In this document: piece after piece, positions 54,901-64,000 of the stretch
Layout: each line of letters begins with the position of its first letter
Numbering within the stretch: position 1 is the first letter of the stretch
Origin: Limnoperna fortunei
Taxonomy: Eukaryota; Mollusca; Bivalvia; Mytilida; Modiolidae
Direction of reading: 5' to 3'
NCBI GenBank assembly: GCA_944474755.1
Contig: OX104111.1
Span: 99,738,805 to 99,802,804, forward strand
DNA: 64,000 nucleotides
Program-made: the position numbers and the translations under genes
The notes under the pieces: generated by a model
What the model saw: only the letters and a program-made list of their open reading frames with translations
Database searches by the model: none
What the model was told of the DNA's origin: nothing

Positions 54901-57900
54901 TGTATAATCTTCCTTTCCTTTAATTCTTCAATACTTGGTCTAAAGCTCAACTGTAGCAGAAATCAAAATATTATCAATTTAGTTGAAATACTATGAAAAT
55001 ATGCACTATTTACACAAATATATCTCAAAATTGCAAAAAGGCTGAAAATGGCCAGGTTGCAAAGTAAGTGCCTTAATAAACGGTAATGGTTTACAATTTG
55101 CTGAAAGAAGGTTTAGGGTCTGTGTAAAAAAAAATGTAGAAGGAGTTGATTACACAAAAAACAACCATCATGTATAAAATGTGCTAAAAATGACTCATTT
55201 CCATTGTCTAGAAAAATGGGAAAACATTCCTTCAAAATTCCATAATAGCATTTATACAACTTCAATGTGTGCAATCTTTCTGTGTAGTTTTAGCAATGTG
55301 GAAACCTGAAGGATGAGTTGATTACTGGTACACAAAACGGTACCCACTCTCATAAAAATTGTTAACAAATGACTAAGTTTCCAAGTCTGAAAAATTAGGA
55401 AAATATCCTCAAACAATTAGAAAATAGTAGGTGCACAACTTCAATACATGTGCAATCTTTCTATGAAGTTTGAGAGTTCTTGGTTAAAAACTGTAGGAGA
55501 AGTTGATTATACAAAATAGGTACCGATGACTGCAAACATTTGAAAAATGAGTAAGTTCCCAAGTCTGAAAAATTAGGAAAAAATCCTTGAACAATTCTAT
55601 AATAGCAGGTGCACAACTTCAATACAAGTGCAATCTTTCTGAAAAGTTTCAGAGATCTGGGTTGAAAACTGTTGTAGAATGTTGATTACACTATATAGAT
55701 ACCCTATTTATCCCGCCCACCCACACCATACTATTATATGGGTTTGCACTTCGTGCAACATAGCCAAAACTATACAATGTTGCATAAAATGTTCCTTTAA
55801 TGTTAGTATCTTTTTTCAGAGGAAAAGAACATCAATTAAGAACCTAATTCATTATTTTGTCAGTTCTAATTTAAGATCTGATGATAAACCTTTAAAATAA
55901 AACTGCTTACAAATATCTTTTCTAGTATACAGATTGTGTTTATCAAAACCAATGTTTTAAACAAAGCAATTTCAAAAATATTATTCACCAACAGAAATGT
56001 TCATTTTTATTTGCTTCAAAGTAGATCTTAAAAAAAAACTCTTTATTGGTTACCTTTCTTATAAGGTATCTCTTCTTTTCTTCTTTTTCTTTTATAGCCT
56101 CCTCAGAACTTTGCACTAATAACAAAAATTTAAAATAAGTCCTCATATTTTCTTTAAATACATTTAAATAATCACCCAGTAACTTGATGTGTGCAGCAGA
56201 TAAAAACTGCATTTTATTTGTATTTTTTTTAGAACAGTGGGTTTGCACATTCTGTTCGTACTGCATTTTTCAGGAAATAATACTTTTTGACTAAAAATGA
56301 ATATTGTGTCTGTGACAGGCGACAAGTGTGTCTTAAATAAATGACAAATGTAGTGTCATGTGTTAATTAATCTACAAATGACCAGTGTTGTCTGACATGT
56401 TATCACAGTCATGTAATTACATTAATCTAATTGGATGTTAATTGGTCACCTGCTAAAATTCTATACCTAATTGGATTAAAAAAAGGTTGGTAATTGAAAT
56501 GTATTAACAGAAAATTGCTAAAACCTGTAAATGAAAGCAATTTTTGCAAAAAGGGATAAAAATGAATAATAATAAAATAAAAAAAATAAACAAAGAAAAG
56601 TTGACAAGTAAAGTAACTGACATAATATTTAATGTTTATTATAATTATAGAAGTGGTATTTCTTACTTTACCACATGTGTTTTATTAACCTATACATGTA
56701 TTTTGTATGCTATATTGAAAATAAACAATGATACATAAAATAATTCTTAAACAGAACCAGATACGCACTGTGAAGGATGTTTCTCTGTTCCAACTCTTCT
56801 AATGATGGTCGCAAACTTAACCGTCTGTAATATAAAATTTTTATTTTTATTTTTGTTGTATTATTTTACAACAAATTAATCTGCTTACTCATTAAAATAA
56901 CATACTTGATTATGTACTATATACATATACAAGAACAAGACTAGGAAGCATTAAGTTTCTGTGCAATGTTTTCATTAACTATAGGCAGATCCTGTGCTTA
57001 TCTGAATTTTCATTTAAATTTACAGTGGTTTTTTGCCTAATTTAAGTCCAGTGCACTCCCTTTTTTTAGATAAGTGCATCAACCTATGTAAATTACATTT
57101 TCCACACTGGTACAAATAAGTTTTAAAATTATTATATCACATTAAGTACAGTAGTAGGCAAACAAAATTTAAAAAATGAGAGTAATGGCAAATACTATCA
57201 CTATCAAACCATTCTAGATAAATACTCTTGTTTAAAATTGTAATGTATTACTTTTATGTATAAGGAAATATGTAATGCATTGTAAAATGTAAAACATTTC
57301 CCACTTGAAATATATTCCTTTAAATTTATGTGTATAATGTTTTATCTCATTTGCTTCAAACCTGTTCTTATTGTTTAAATTTATACAATGATAGCAATGA
57401 TAACACCAGACTCTTAAGTTAAATGTGGGAGCAGCTGAAAGGAGATAAGAAACTTTTTGTAGTCTTAGCTACTAATAATTTTTCATAGCTTAAGTAAAAA
57501 AAAATTTATGGGCATGTTCAAGACAAGTCTATTTTATCAAAGAACAATATTTTTCTGTATTTAATTACATCATTGTCCTACTATATTTTTTTAAATTTAC
57601 AGTTATAACCATAAGAAGTATCAATGCACTGTACAGATAAAGAACCATGTGACCAACTATTTCAAATAACTTAAAATTCTTTTGATATTTTGAATGAGTT
57701 GATGTTATGTTTATTAGACGAAAAAAAATCTTTTTTATTTGGGGATTCATTAAATTACAAGCTGTAAAATTGTACTTGGTTAAATTGAATATATGAGTAA
57801 AATGAATTCTGTAGGCAAATTGGCCAACACATTTATCACAGCACACTTGAAGGACATTTGTAGTACAATTTTCCATCAATAAAGTCTCATAACTCTGAAA

Positions 57901-60900
57901 CAACTAAAGAGAAAATCAGGAAAACCAAAGATCAATTCAAGCCTCAAGATAAAGAAAAATGTATCAAAGTAAAAGAGTTTTTTAATGTTTGACAAATTGT
58001 CAAATTTGTTCATGCATAAATTTCAATAACTCTGGAATAACAAAAGTTAACAAATTTCCAAATCAAAATGGAATTTTCTTTAACCAATCCTAACAATGCA
58101 TTAAACTTTCATAAGAATTGGTAAGTAAATTGATTGATTGATAGGATGTTTGCTTAACATCCAGCAAGCAGTATTTCAGCTATATTCAGGACGAGAACAA
58201 GTTAACAAACAATTAATCAATGGAAAAACACGGTAAGAAGCGACTTAGCAACCACAATTTAGACTGCCACTGGAAAAGTATAGAGTTTTAGATAGGGGTG
58301 GAGAATTAAGCCTTCTGTAGTGGCTACAATGAGCATACTCTTTGGTAAGTAAATTGAACCTATGAAAGTGATGACATGCGGACAGAAATGGTATACCATA
58401 AGAATGAACAAACTAGATATCAGTGAGATGGTACCCATCTCTGTGGGCCCCGCCGACCTTGAGGTCAATGTCAAAAGTCATCAACCATGGTATGCGACAC
58501 ATTGTCTTGATATTATCTACCCACATTCCAAATATCAAAAGCCTACCTCAAAAGAAAAAACAGTTACAGTCCGGACACGATTAGCACAGAGGGACAGACT
58601 GATCACTATAGGGCAGGGTGTGATCACTATAGGGCAGGGTGTGATCACTATAGGGCAGGGTGTGATCACTATAGGGCAGGGTGTGATCACTATAGGGCAG
58701 GGTGTGATCACTATAGGGCAGGGTGTGATCACTATAGGGCAGGGTGTGATCACTATAGGGCGGGGCCCTAATTAAAAAATATCTTTTAATTTTAAAAAAA
58801 ATTGTCTAATCATTTATATTGTATTTCTAGATTCAATATGGCTGCTGGTCCAATATAGTACTCTAAGTAATGACAATTGTAAATTTTTCACAGAACATTA
58901 CTCAATCAAATTAAATGACACATAAAAGTTGAATTTTAACTAGAATTGTTTTATTCACAAAGTTGTACTGACCTGGTCAAGGCAGTTCCTATGGCGTTCC
59001 TCCTCTCTCTGTCTTGCTCATCTGTTGCTGAATGTATGATATTTTTCTCTACTAGTTCTCGCCGTGATGGTCGTGAACTTAACAATTTTGCTAAACTATC
59101 TTGGCGAGCTACTTTTGCTGCTAAAGAAGCTGAGAAATAAACACAAATAAAAATCATGAAAATAAATTGCGCTAAATGTATCCAAAATTGAATGAAAATT
59201 ACCAACATAACTGAAATATTATCCCTCCCTCCCACCAAACAAAATAATTAATTTCACAGATAAATTTCATAAGCCTGTATAAAATTAATGCATGTGTATA
59301 ATTCATCCATTGGAAACATTATGACTTAAAAAAAAAATTAAATAAACTGGGTGATGTTGTACACACTCGTGTGTAGCTACAATAATGTAGCTACTTTTTT
59401 TTTGTTGGATAGAGCTACAAAGAGGTCCCATTACTCATAATGGAGCAAAAACACTCATAGGATTTCTAAATATTTTCCACTATTAAACTGCAGTTTTTGT
59501 TTAATATACTTTTTCTTTTCTCCGCCGTTCAGCTGACATTCCTACAATGTCTAAATTAAATAATTTTAACACTTTCCGTAATCATGGCATTGTTGGCAAA
59601 ATACAAATTGTGGAGTGTAGTATTGTAGAGTTGTATCAGCAAAAATTTGATCCCAGCTAAATGCAATGAATCCGGAATAATTGATCCGGAATGAACATTT
59701 TTTACCAAATTGATTCATAAATTCCGAAATTCCAATTTTGTCAACAATGCCATGATTACTCATAAAGAGTAAAAGTAACTAATAAGTTGTTGTAGAAATA
59801 TCAGTTAAACTTCAAAGACATTAAAAATTATGTTGGAATTCAGGGAAACAGTTTAATGCCATGTACAGTTTCTGAGAAAAGCTTCACGGAAATTCGTACG
59901 AAGGGACGAACATAGGTATCTACAAATGAAGTCCCAAACAGGAAGTAGTTGTCCAACAGGACTGAAAGTTGCTTAGGACGTACAACTTGTGATACTGAAC
60001 CACCCTGCCATATTTTAAATTGATCTCATGTACAGTTTCTGAGAAAAGCTTGACGGAAATTCTTACCGACGTCCAGACTGACATGAGTAAAACTTAATGC
60101 CCCCAGACAAAAATTAGCTACATTATTGTAGTTAAATTATGTGTAACCCACCACACAGGTTACACAGTGTGTAAGAAATCAGAGTTTATTTCTTCATTAA
60201 ACCATCATGTAGTTACACTCAGCATTTAAATAACCCTAACATGTTCACTTGCTGGAAGATATGTTACTATTACAGTTTATATATCTGAAAATATTAGTGT
60301 GATAAAACGAAGAAATGTCAACATTTAGCTTTTATAGTGAACATCTGATTACTGTCACAAGAGTCTGTAGTTGTATGAATATTATTGTAAAATAATACAG
60401 GCTTTTCCTTTGATCTTTTTATAGATTAATCACACTGAATCTGTGTGTAGTGCAAAATCATTTTTTCACATAAGAACATTTGTGTTAAACCACGGTTTAA
60501 TGTTACCTGAAAAAAATATTTTCCAATACATTGAATTAGGCAGGGCTTATCTATGGTATAATCAACAAATTTTTAACTTATTCCATAGCATAATTTAAGC
60601 CCAGCCTCTTGTTGTCATTCAAACTACTAATGGAAATGCAGAGATCGTCTATGCTACAAGTAAACATATTTTGGCCAGGGATTTTTGCAGAAAAATGAAA
60701 ACTGCTTACCATGTATGGTTCAGCTAATCCTTTTTTGTAGATAAAGAAAAGTACTGGTAGATTTTGAAATCAACAATTATTTCCTAGAGATATTCAGCGT
60801 TTTCAAATTTGACGGTTTTTCACTCGTGTGTTTAATTAAATATGTTAACTCATAAAAGGCGTGGTATATAACACTAGATATTAACTGGCTACATTTCTAT

Positions 60901-61218
60901 TAGTTCAAATCTGTGCATAAAGGCACACACATTTTCTTACCTGGTTATCTTTAATGTAACATTTGATATTATTATTGTTGCAAAGACAACGAGGTAATTG
61001 CATAAAAAAGTATTGCAGTCACTTGAAAATGAACATTTTAACAAAAAACGTCCATACTTAATTCTTCCTCCTCCTCTTCTTCATCGTCTCTATATCGAAT
61101 CTCTTCATCGTCCGAAGACGAATCATCGAATGACTGGACAGACGTGGTAGGAGGAACAGTTGGCATAGAAACAGGAATTGGAACATTTTCCTTATTGCTG
61201 TCAGTTGTGGTAAAATGC
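51946..61218 (-). CDS. PHACTR: PHACTR (phosphatase and actin regulator), last seven coding exons; 5' part missing
   Basis: A cytoplasmic/nuclear protein whose RPEL motifs bind G-actin and whose C-terminal tail binds protein phosphatase 1. The seven exons (61058-61218, 58973-59129, 56769-56824, 56054-56115, 54813-54950, 53509-53585, 51946-51961) join in phase, 667 bases in all. Three RPEL motifs are visible: [26 protein letters not shown] and [13 protein letters not shown]. The tail has the PP1 string [15 protein letters not shown]-like [10 protein letters not shown], then [15 protein letters not shown] and the terminal RFHRP. This order matches PHACTR1-4 of vertebrates; the single paralogue cannot be named. 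The N-terminal RPEL and first exons should lie beyond 61.2 kb and were not found before the window edge. Confidence 0.94.
52040..52150 (+). mobile_element. Fragment of tRNA-derived SINE family
   Basis: GATTGCCAGTTTTCCTAC and the downstream AATACAGCTAAAAAC tail match the 48062-48300 family. An internal GGTTGTGGGT / ACCCACAACC pair can form a hairpin. Confidence 0.6.
52213..53121. mobile_element. Non-autonomous hAT-like DNA transposon in PHACTR last intron
   Basis: Terminal inverted repeats CAGGGCTCACGCTGG (52213-52227) and CCAACGCGAGCCCTG (53107-53121) differ at two positions. The 5-bp target duplication CTTAA is at 52208-52212 and 53122-53126. Subterminal GGGAGAAGT repeats lie near the left end and GCGACTTC repeats near the right. 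No transposase is present. A diverged relative is at 15012-15640. Confidence 0.88.
53241..53440. repeat. Minisatellite, 40 bp x 5
   Basis: Five adjoining 40-bp units (AAGGTAAACCTGAGGTCCAA and on), identical except for one base in the first. The sequence is unrelated to the 40-bp unit at 3.6-7.6 kb. Confidence 0.97.
53509..53585 (-). CDS. PHACTR: PHACTR exon, [15 protein letters not shown] segment
   Basis: 77 bases encoding [20 protein letters not shown] then SKHLT and two bases of Arg. Acceptor TTTTGCAG, donor AG/GTCAGT on the minus strand. It forms the helical end of the PP1-binding tail. Confidence 0.94.
53803..54165 (-). mobile_element. Interspersed repeat in PHACTR intron (inverted relative of 32250-32595)
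   Basis: AACAAGTGTGGACTGTGAGC, GAGGAGTTGCGCTTACAAGG and a right end with CAAACAAGTTTGC match the family in reverse orientation. A C-run lies near 53836. Confidence 0.7.
54422..54650 (+). mobile_element. tRNA-derived SINE, diverged, in PHACTR intron
   Basis: A-box-like TGAGGTTTCATTAGGTGTAA and B-box-like CAGAGTTCAAGGC, then AAGTTTTCCTGTCAAACCG, follow the order of the 48062-48300 family. Confidence 0.55.
54813..54950 (-). CDS. PHACTR: PHACTR exon, last RPEL and PP1-binding motif
   Basis: 46 codons: [20 protein letters not shown] then [18 protein letters not shown] and [12 protein letters not shown] core [13 protein letters not shown] overlaps the RVxF-like IIQF; YV, DRR and KPW correspond to the further PP1 contacts known from PHACTR1. 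Acceptor GCTACAG, donor AAG/GTCAGC. Confidence 0.96.
55050..55760 (-). mobile_element. Repeat element with ~178-bp tandem core in PHACTR intron
   Basis: GTTGATTA recurs at about 55145, 55316, 55502 and 55682, within units that share CAACTTCAAT and GTGCAATCTTTCTG. The right end has GGGTTTGCACTTCGTGCAAC, the inverse of the motif at 42430, so the element is probably oriented on the minus strand. Confidence 0.7.
56054..56115 (-). CDS. PHACTR: PHACTR exon, charged linker between RPEL motifs
   Basis: 62 bases encoding [20 protein letters not shown] after a split Met codon; highly charged and probably helical, as between RPEL motifs in the family. Acceptor TATTAG, donor AAG/GTAACC. Confidence 0.92.
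56769..56824 (-). CDS. PHACTR: PHACTR exon, middle RPEL motif
   Basis: 56 bases encoding [18 protein letters not shown], a textbook RPEL motif. Acceptor TATTACAG; the donor is CACA/GTGCGT, chosen over a nearby GT because only it keeps the next exon in phase. Confidence 0.93.
56825..58117 (-). other. PHACTR intron, AT-rich
   Basis: No additional exon, RNA gene or clear repeat was seen. Confidence 0.5.
58134..58341 (-). mobile_element. SINE copy, 5'-truncated, in PHACTR intron
   Basis: Flanked by the 16-bp target duplication TTGGTAAGTAAATTGA at 58118-58133 and 58342-58357. Its tail TTGATTGATAGGATG and ATTTCAGCTATATTCAGG segment match 47550-48061 and 17322-17598. Confidence 0.9.
58445..58768 (-). 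mobile_element. Repeat element with GGGCCCCGCC terminal inverted repeats
   Basis: 10-bp inverted termini at 58445-58454 and 58759-58768. The interior (CATTGTCTTGATATTATCTA then CAAAAGCCTACCTC) is the reverse of the 18594-18985 family. The microsatellite position is taken by eight 21-bp units GATCACTATAGGGCAGGGTG T. Confidence 0.8.
58601..58765. repeat. Tandem repeat, 21 bp x ~8
   Basis: Units begin at 58601, 58622, 58643, 58664, 58685, 58706, 58727 and 58748; all but the last are identical. The last changes GGGCAGGG to GGGCGGGG where it runs into the terminal inverted repeat. Confidence 0.97.
58973..59129 (-). CDS. PHACTR: PHACTR exon, first RPEL motif of the C-terminal cluster
   Basis: 157 bases encoding [20 protein letters not shown] then [18 protein letters not shown] and [20 protein letters not shown] is the RPEL motif and the IGTALTR end joins RLSLRPS exactly as in PHACTRs. 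Acceptor TTTCTCAG, donor AG/GTCAGT. Confidence 0.95.
59377..60131. mobile_element. DNA-transposon-like element with 17-bp inverted termini
   Basis: CTACAATAATGTAGCTA at 59377-59393 and its exact inverse at 60115-60131. Inside are a nested palindromic element (59578-59759) and two ~30-bp repeats (TGTACAGTTTCTGAGAAAAG near 59861 and 60029). Confidence 0.7.
59578..59759. mobile_element. MITE-like element, 182 bp, 25-bp inverted termini
   Basis: Arms 59578-59602 (GTAATCATGGCATTGTTGGC and on) and 59735-59759 are reverse complements with one mismatch. No coding capacity. Confidence 0.88.
60400..60880. repeat. Interspersed repeat, related to 9133-9640
   Basis: CCTTTGATCTTTTTATAGAT, TTAAACCACGGTTTAATG, GGCAGGGCTTATC and AACTCATAAAAGGCGTGGTA occur in the same order as in the 9.1-9.6 kb copy. 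Confidence 0.7.
61058..61218 (-). CDS. PHACTR: PHACTR exon, acidic segment (most 5' exon seen)
   Basis: 161 bases encoding [20 protein letters not shown] then [19 protein letters not shown] and [13 protein letters not shown]. An acidic serine-rich tract before the first C-terminal RPEL is usual in PHACTRs. Acceptor TATTTCAG, donor TTAA/GTATGG; joins the 58973-59129 exon in phase. Confidence 0.85.
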
Positions 61219-61335
61219 CTGAAATATGTCAGAACTTTAATGTCATGGCTCTGCAACAAACAATGTTTTTAAAATCTGTATTTAGATTGAAAAAAAGGCA
61301 TTAAAATCCTTGTCCATGTACCTATATTATACAAC

Positions 61336-61503
61336 TGTAGCATGGTGATGAGGTTGATTCAAGATTTTATCCACATTAACACATACAAAATATTGACCAT
61401 GCACCAATCAAGAAAATAAATATTGACAAAGGACCGAGGTCAGTATTCTTATTCTTGATTGGTGTGAAAAAAAATCTTGGATCGACTGAATCACCATGCT
61501 ACA
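61336..61503. mobile_element. MITE-like imperfect palindrome
   Basis: 14-bp perfect inverted termini TGTAGCATGGTGAT (61336-61349 and 61490-61503), followed by a further imperfect match and an inner pair CACCAATCAAGAA / TTCTTGATTGGTG. Confidence 0.8.
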
Positions 61504-61915
61504 ATTGCTTTATTATTTTACTCTATTTATTTTGAAATTGTCTACCCACCTGCACGAAGTTTTTTAGATTAAGAATTTGTTTGAAATCTTATTTAAAATA
61601 TTTGATTTTAAAGGGTAAAGTATATCTGAAAAGGTTCACTGCCGTCACAGTTGTTCTTTTGGAATTTGTGAATCAATATTATGCAAACACTTGGTTAAAT
61701 CCTAACCCTCCACTATTGCAAACCCAGAGTCTGCCATATTGTTTACGTTTACTAAATGAAAAAGTCCAAACACAAGGAAGACAGCATAGAGAAGTTGGTG
61801 GAAATATTTAAATGCAAAGTTATTTAGGTAAGTATAAGTTTACAATAATAATGAAGCATTGATAATTTGTCATATGGAACGTAACGATCCAATCAAAGAA
61901 AACTAATTACAACTA

Positions 61916-62150
61916 GAACAAGTGTGGACTGTGAGCACGCTCACAAAGCAAAACCCCGCTTCGCTTTCAAGTCCAATTATCTCCCCTTAATGATAATCAA
62001 GGTCAATAAAAATCCTTCATGCACATCTACATATAATGTACTTCCTTTATGCTAAGTTTAAGGAGGAGTTGCGCTTACAAGGGATGTGGACAGACAGACA
62101 GGGTGATTCCTATATATCCCCCAAACAAGTTTGCGTGGGGTATAATAACT
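61916..62150 (-). mobile_element. Interspersed repeat, inverted relative of 32250-32595
   Basis: AACAAGTGTGGACTGTGAGC, CCTTCATGCACATCTACATA and GTTGCGCTTACAAGGGATGT match the 53803-54165 copy closely. Confidence 0.75.
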
Positions 62151-62440
62151 GTGAGCAATGCTTACCAATTGATACCTCCCACTTCACAATTTTCAAAACA
62201 TCCAAAATATTAATCTGAGCAAAATGTTAAATATCAAGGACACAATGGCACTATGTGACAAAGATTTATCAAATTCCATTCAGTGGTGTAGCTGGAGTTG
62301 TGGAAGTGATGGGTACCCCCTTATGTCAATGAAAAAGTCTATGTTTGTCTATGGGAAACTCCAAATATCATTCCAATCAAAATGTTAAATTTCAGGTGCA
62401 CAATGGCACTATGTTACAAAGATTCTGTGAAAGTTTGATC
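62151..62440 (-). mobile_element. Fragment related to the 29.4-31.1 kb Helitron-like element
   Basis: CTGTGAGCAATGCTTACC, CAAATTCCATTCAGTGGTGT and GGCACTATGTGACAAAGATT are the reverse of the 171-bp core and 3' end of that element. It directly abuts the preceding repeat. Confidence 0.7.
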
Positions 62441-62580
62441 AAATTCCAGTTCTTAGTAGGGGAAGAAGCCCGAGTACCCAGAGAAAACACCCAACCTTTG
62501 GTGGGTCTTCTTTTTTTAAGACCTTTCTTTGGAGTCAGACAAACATCGGCAATACAGCACACGACAAAGTACTAAATCCT
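62441..62580 (-). mobile_element. SINE fragment
   Basis: GAAGAAGCCCGAGTACCCAG followed by AGAAAACACCCAACC is the inverse of the GGTTTTCTC...GGTACCC body of the tRNA-derived SINE family. Confidence 0.5.
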
Positions 62581-64000
62581 TAACTCATGATTGTGGCAAT
62601 GAAAATACAATTTTTTTAGCAGAAATAATTCTAATGTTGATAATAAAACTGCTTTGGTATCTGTAAAGTCCATGCCAAGGTCAATTTTGATGTTGACATG
62701 TTGTACAAGTTCTACTCACAGGCGATCCTGATGCAAGAGGCCATAGGTCAAATGTATGGGGATTCTGGGATGGACCAGACACACTTAACCCGCCCATCCA
62801 AAATTGATTTTTTTGTGTTTTAAACCCATTGGGATCCACTTGAGAACCTGTTATGCTTTTGCTTCTTCATTCATTAACAAAATAAGTTTGTTCCTATGTT
62901 ATCTTTATTTTCCAACAATGGGGCATTAAATACTTTTGGATGATCACCAGTTGAAAATGGTCAGTTATGGAATGTGTATGTTTTAAAATCTTCGGCAGGG
63001 AGTGACATTGCATTATTGGGACCAACTTCTTACTCAAGTTGACTAAACATTTTTTTCCAGGTCCTAGGTCAGCCAACTGCAATTGCTTTGCTCCAGGAAT
63101 TTTCTGCATTCTAGTTCAGTTATGCTACCAGCATTTGCTGTTTCAGTGGAGGAATTATCATTTTAAAAAATGTAACTTTGCAATGATTTTATTCTGAACA
63201 ATATGTTCAAATCAGGTTGATGATATGTAACAAAAATGTCAGAGACACACTTCAAATTTTACCTCCAGAAGTGAGAAGGTAGACTGGTACCTACTTATGT
63301 AAGTGGATACCAGGATAAAGGTAAATTACTTTCTACGATGCAGGTATCAATATTAAGAATTGTTTGCATGATACTGGTGCAAGGAAGCAACGACCATTTG
63401 TCATTTTATTGTGACTATTGCTCAAAATCTTTGATCTTTGAGCAATCAAATTTTTAGCAATAATGTTGACAAGGACTTGTAACCAAAGAATATTGCTTTG
63501 TAACTGACCAACACACTAAATCTGCAATCTTTGGTAATAAAAGCTATTTCACACAAATATTCCAAAAATAAAGTTTGTCTATTTCAATCTTCAAAGAAAT
63601 TTGGTTACAGAAATATCAGTCTTGTTGAAAACACAGATATATAAGAATTTACGATATTAATTTGAGTTATCTTGAAAATATATCTAACATACTTTTTTAA
63701 CAACTGCATCAAAATTATTTTTTATTATTAGTCGAAGCATTAATATTCAACTGTATGATAAATTACTATTTATATTACATGTATGTATCAAAAGAAAAAA
63801 GAAAATATGACTCTTATATCCTGCTTGGCCTGCTTGGTAAATACCTCTCTTTTCTTAGTCACTCCAGTGCACACTATTTTAGCCCTACATGTTGCTATTG
63901 AAGAGATCTCACCATCATGTAACTGTGTACAAAGTTTCATGAAGATGTGATATAAGGTGGAACAAACAATATTATATACATGTATTGTACAAAATGTAAA
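62581..64000. other. AT-rich sequence, presumed PHACTR intron
   Basis: No further PHACTR exon, other gene or RNA gene could be recognised. Confidence 0.5.

Noticed and set aside
57565..57903. A 112-codon minus-strand open frame inside the PHACTR intron
   Set aside because: It is hydrophobic and AT-driven, not flanked by in-phase PHACTR splice sites, and the known exons already join in phase without it.
58601..58765. Resemblance of the 21-bp unit (CACTATAGGG) to a phage T7-type promoter core, possibly vector sequence
   Set aside because: Only about ten bases match, the repeat is embedded in a native element with a relative at 18.6 kb, and no vector sequence adjoins it.

Overview
The window is animal nuclear DNA, most likely from a bivalve mollusc. 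It is AT-rich, its genes are split by GT-AG introns, and two conserved animal genes face each other tail to tail. The repeats (GTGAGCT-hairpin elements with ~166-bp tandem cores, tRNA-derived SINEs, a molluscan-type SINE tail) look like those of mussels and related bivalves. The species cannot be fixed from sequence alone.

Layout. 1-2.8 kb: 3' part of a non-LTR retrotransposon with one in-frame stop. 3.6-7.6 kb: a 4-kb minisatellite of ~40-bp units with higher-order structure. 7.6-16.7 kb: no convincing gene; palindromes, MITE-like pieces, SINEs and a diverged hAT-like copy. 16.7-42.4 kb, plus strand: a complete 18-exon KDM4/JMJD2 histone lysine demethylase (JmjN, JmjC, AT-hook-like motif, a very long low-complexity exon, PHD, extended PHD, double Tudor; 1,971 codons before the stop) and its 3' UTR. 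42.4-48.4 kb: intergenic, filled with Helitron-like elements (one nested in another) and SINEs. 48.4-61.2 kb, minus strand: the last seven coding exons of a PHACTR (phosphatase and actin regulator) gene, with three RPEL actin-binding motifs and the C-terminal PP1-binding tail, preceded by a probable ~3.5-kb 3' UTR. Its 5' exons lie beyond the window or are not recognisable. 61.2-64 kb: repeats and AT-rich sequence.

The two genes act in different processes: KDM4 demethylates H3K9/H3K36 in chromatin, while PHACTR links G-actin sensing to protein phosphatase 1. They share only the convergent arrangement. All coding-exon junctions given here join in phase.

The most unusual content is the mobile DNA. 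At least five elements have one architecture: a terminal hairpin, a short microsatellite and a tandem core of 146-180 bp. Several end in a hairpin followed by CTAG or CTGG and a T, as Helitron-like (bivalve 'Pearl'-type) elements do. Two hAT-like elements have 5-bp target duplications visible by eye, three SINE copies have 12-16 bp target duplications, and a pogo/Tigger-like remnant sits 19 bp after a KDM4 splice donor.
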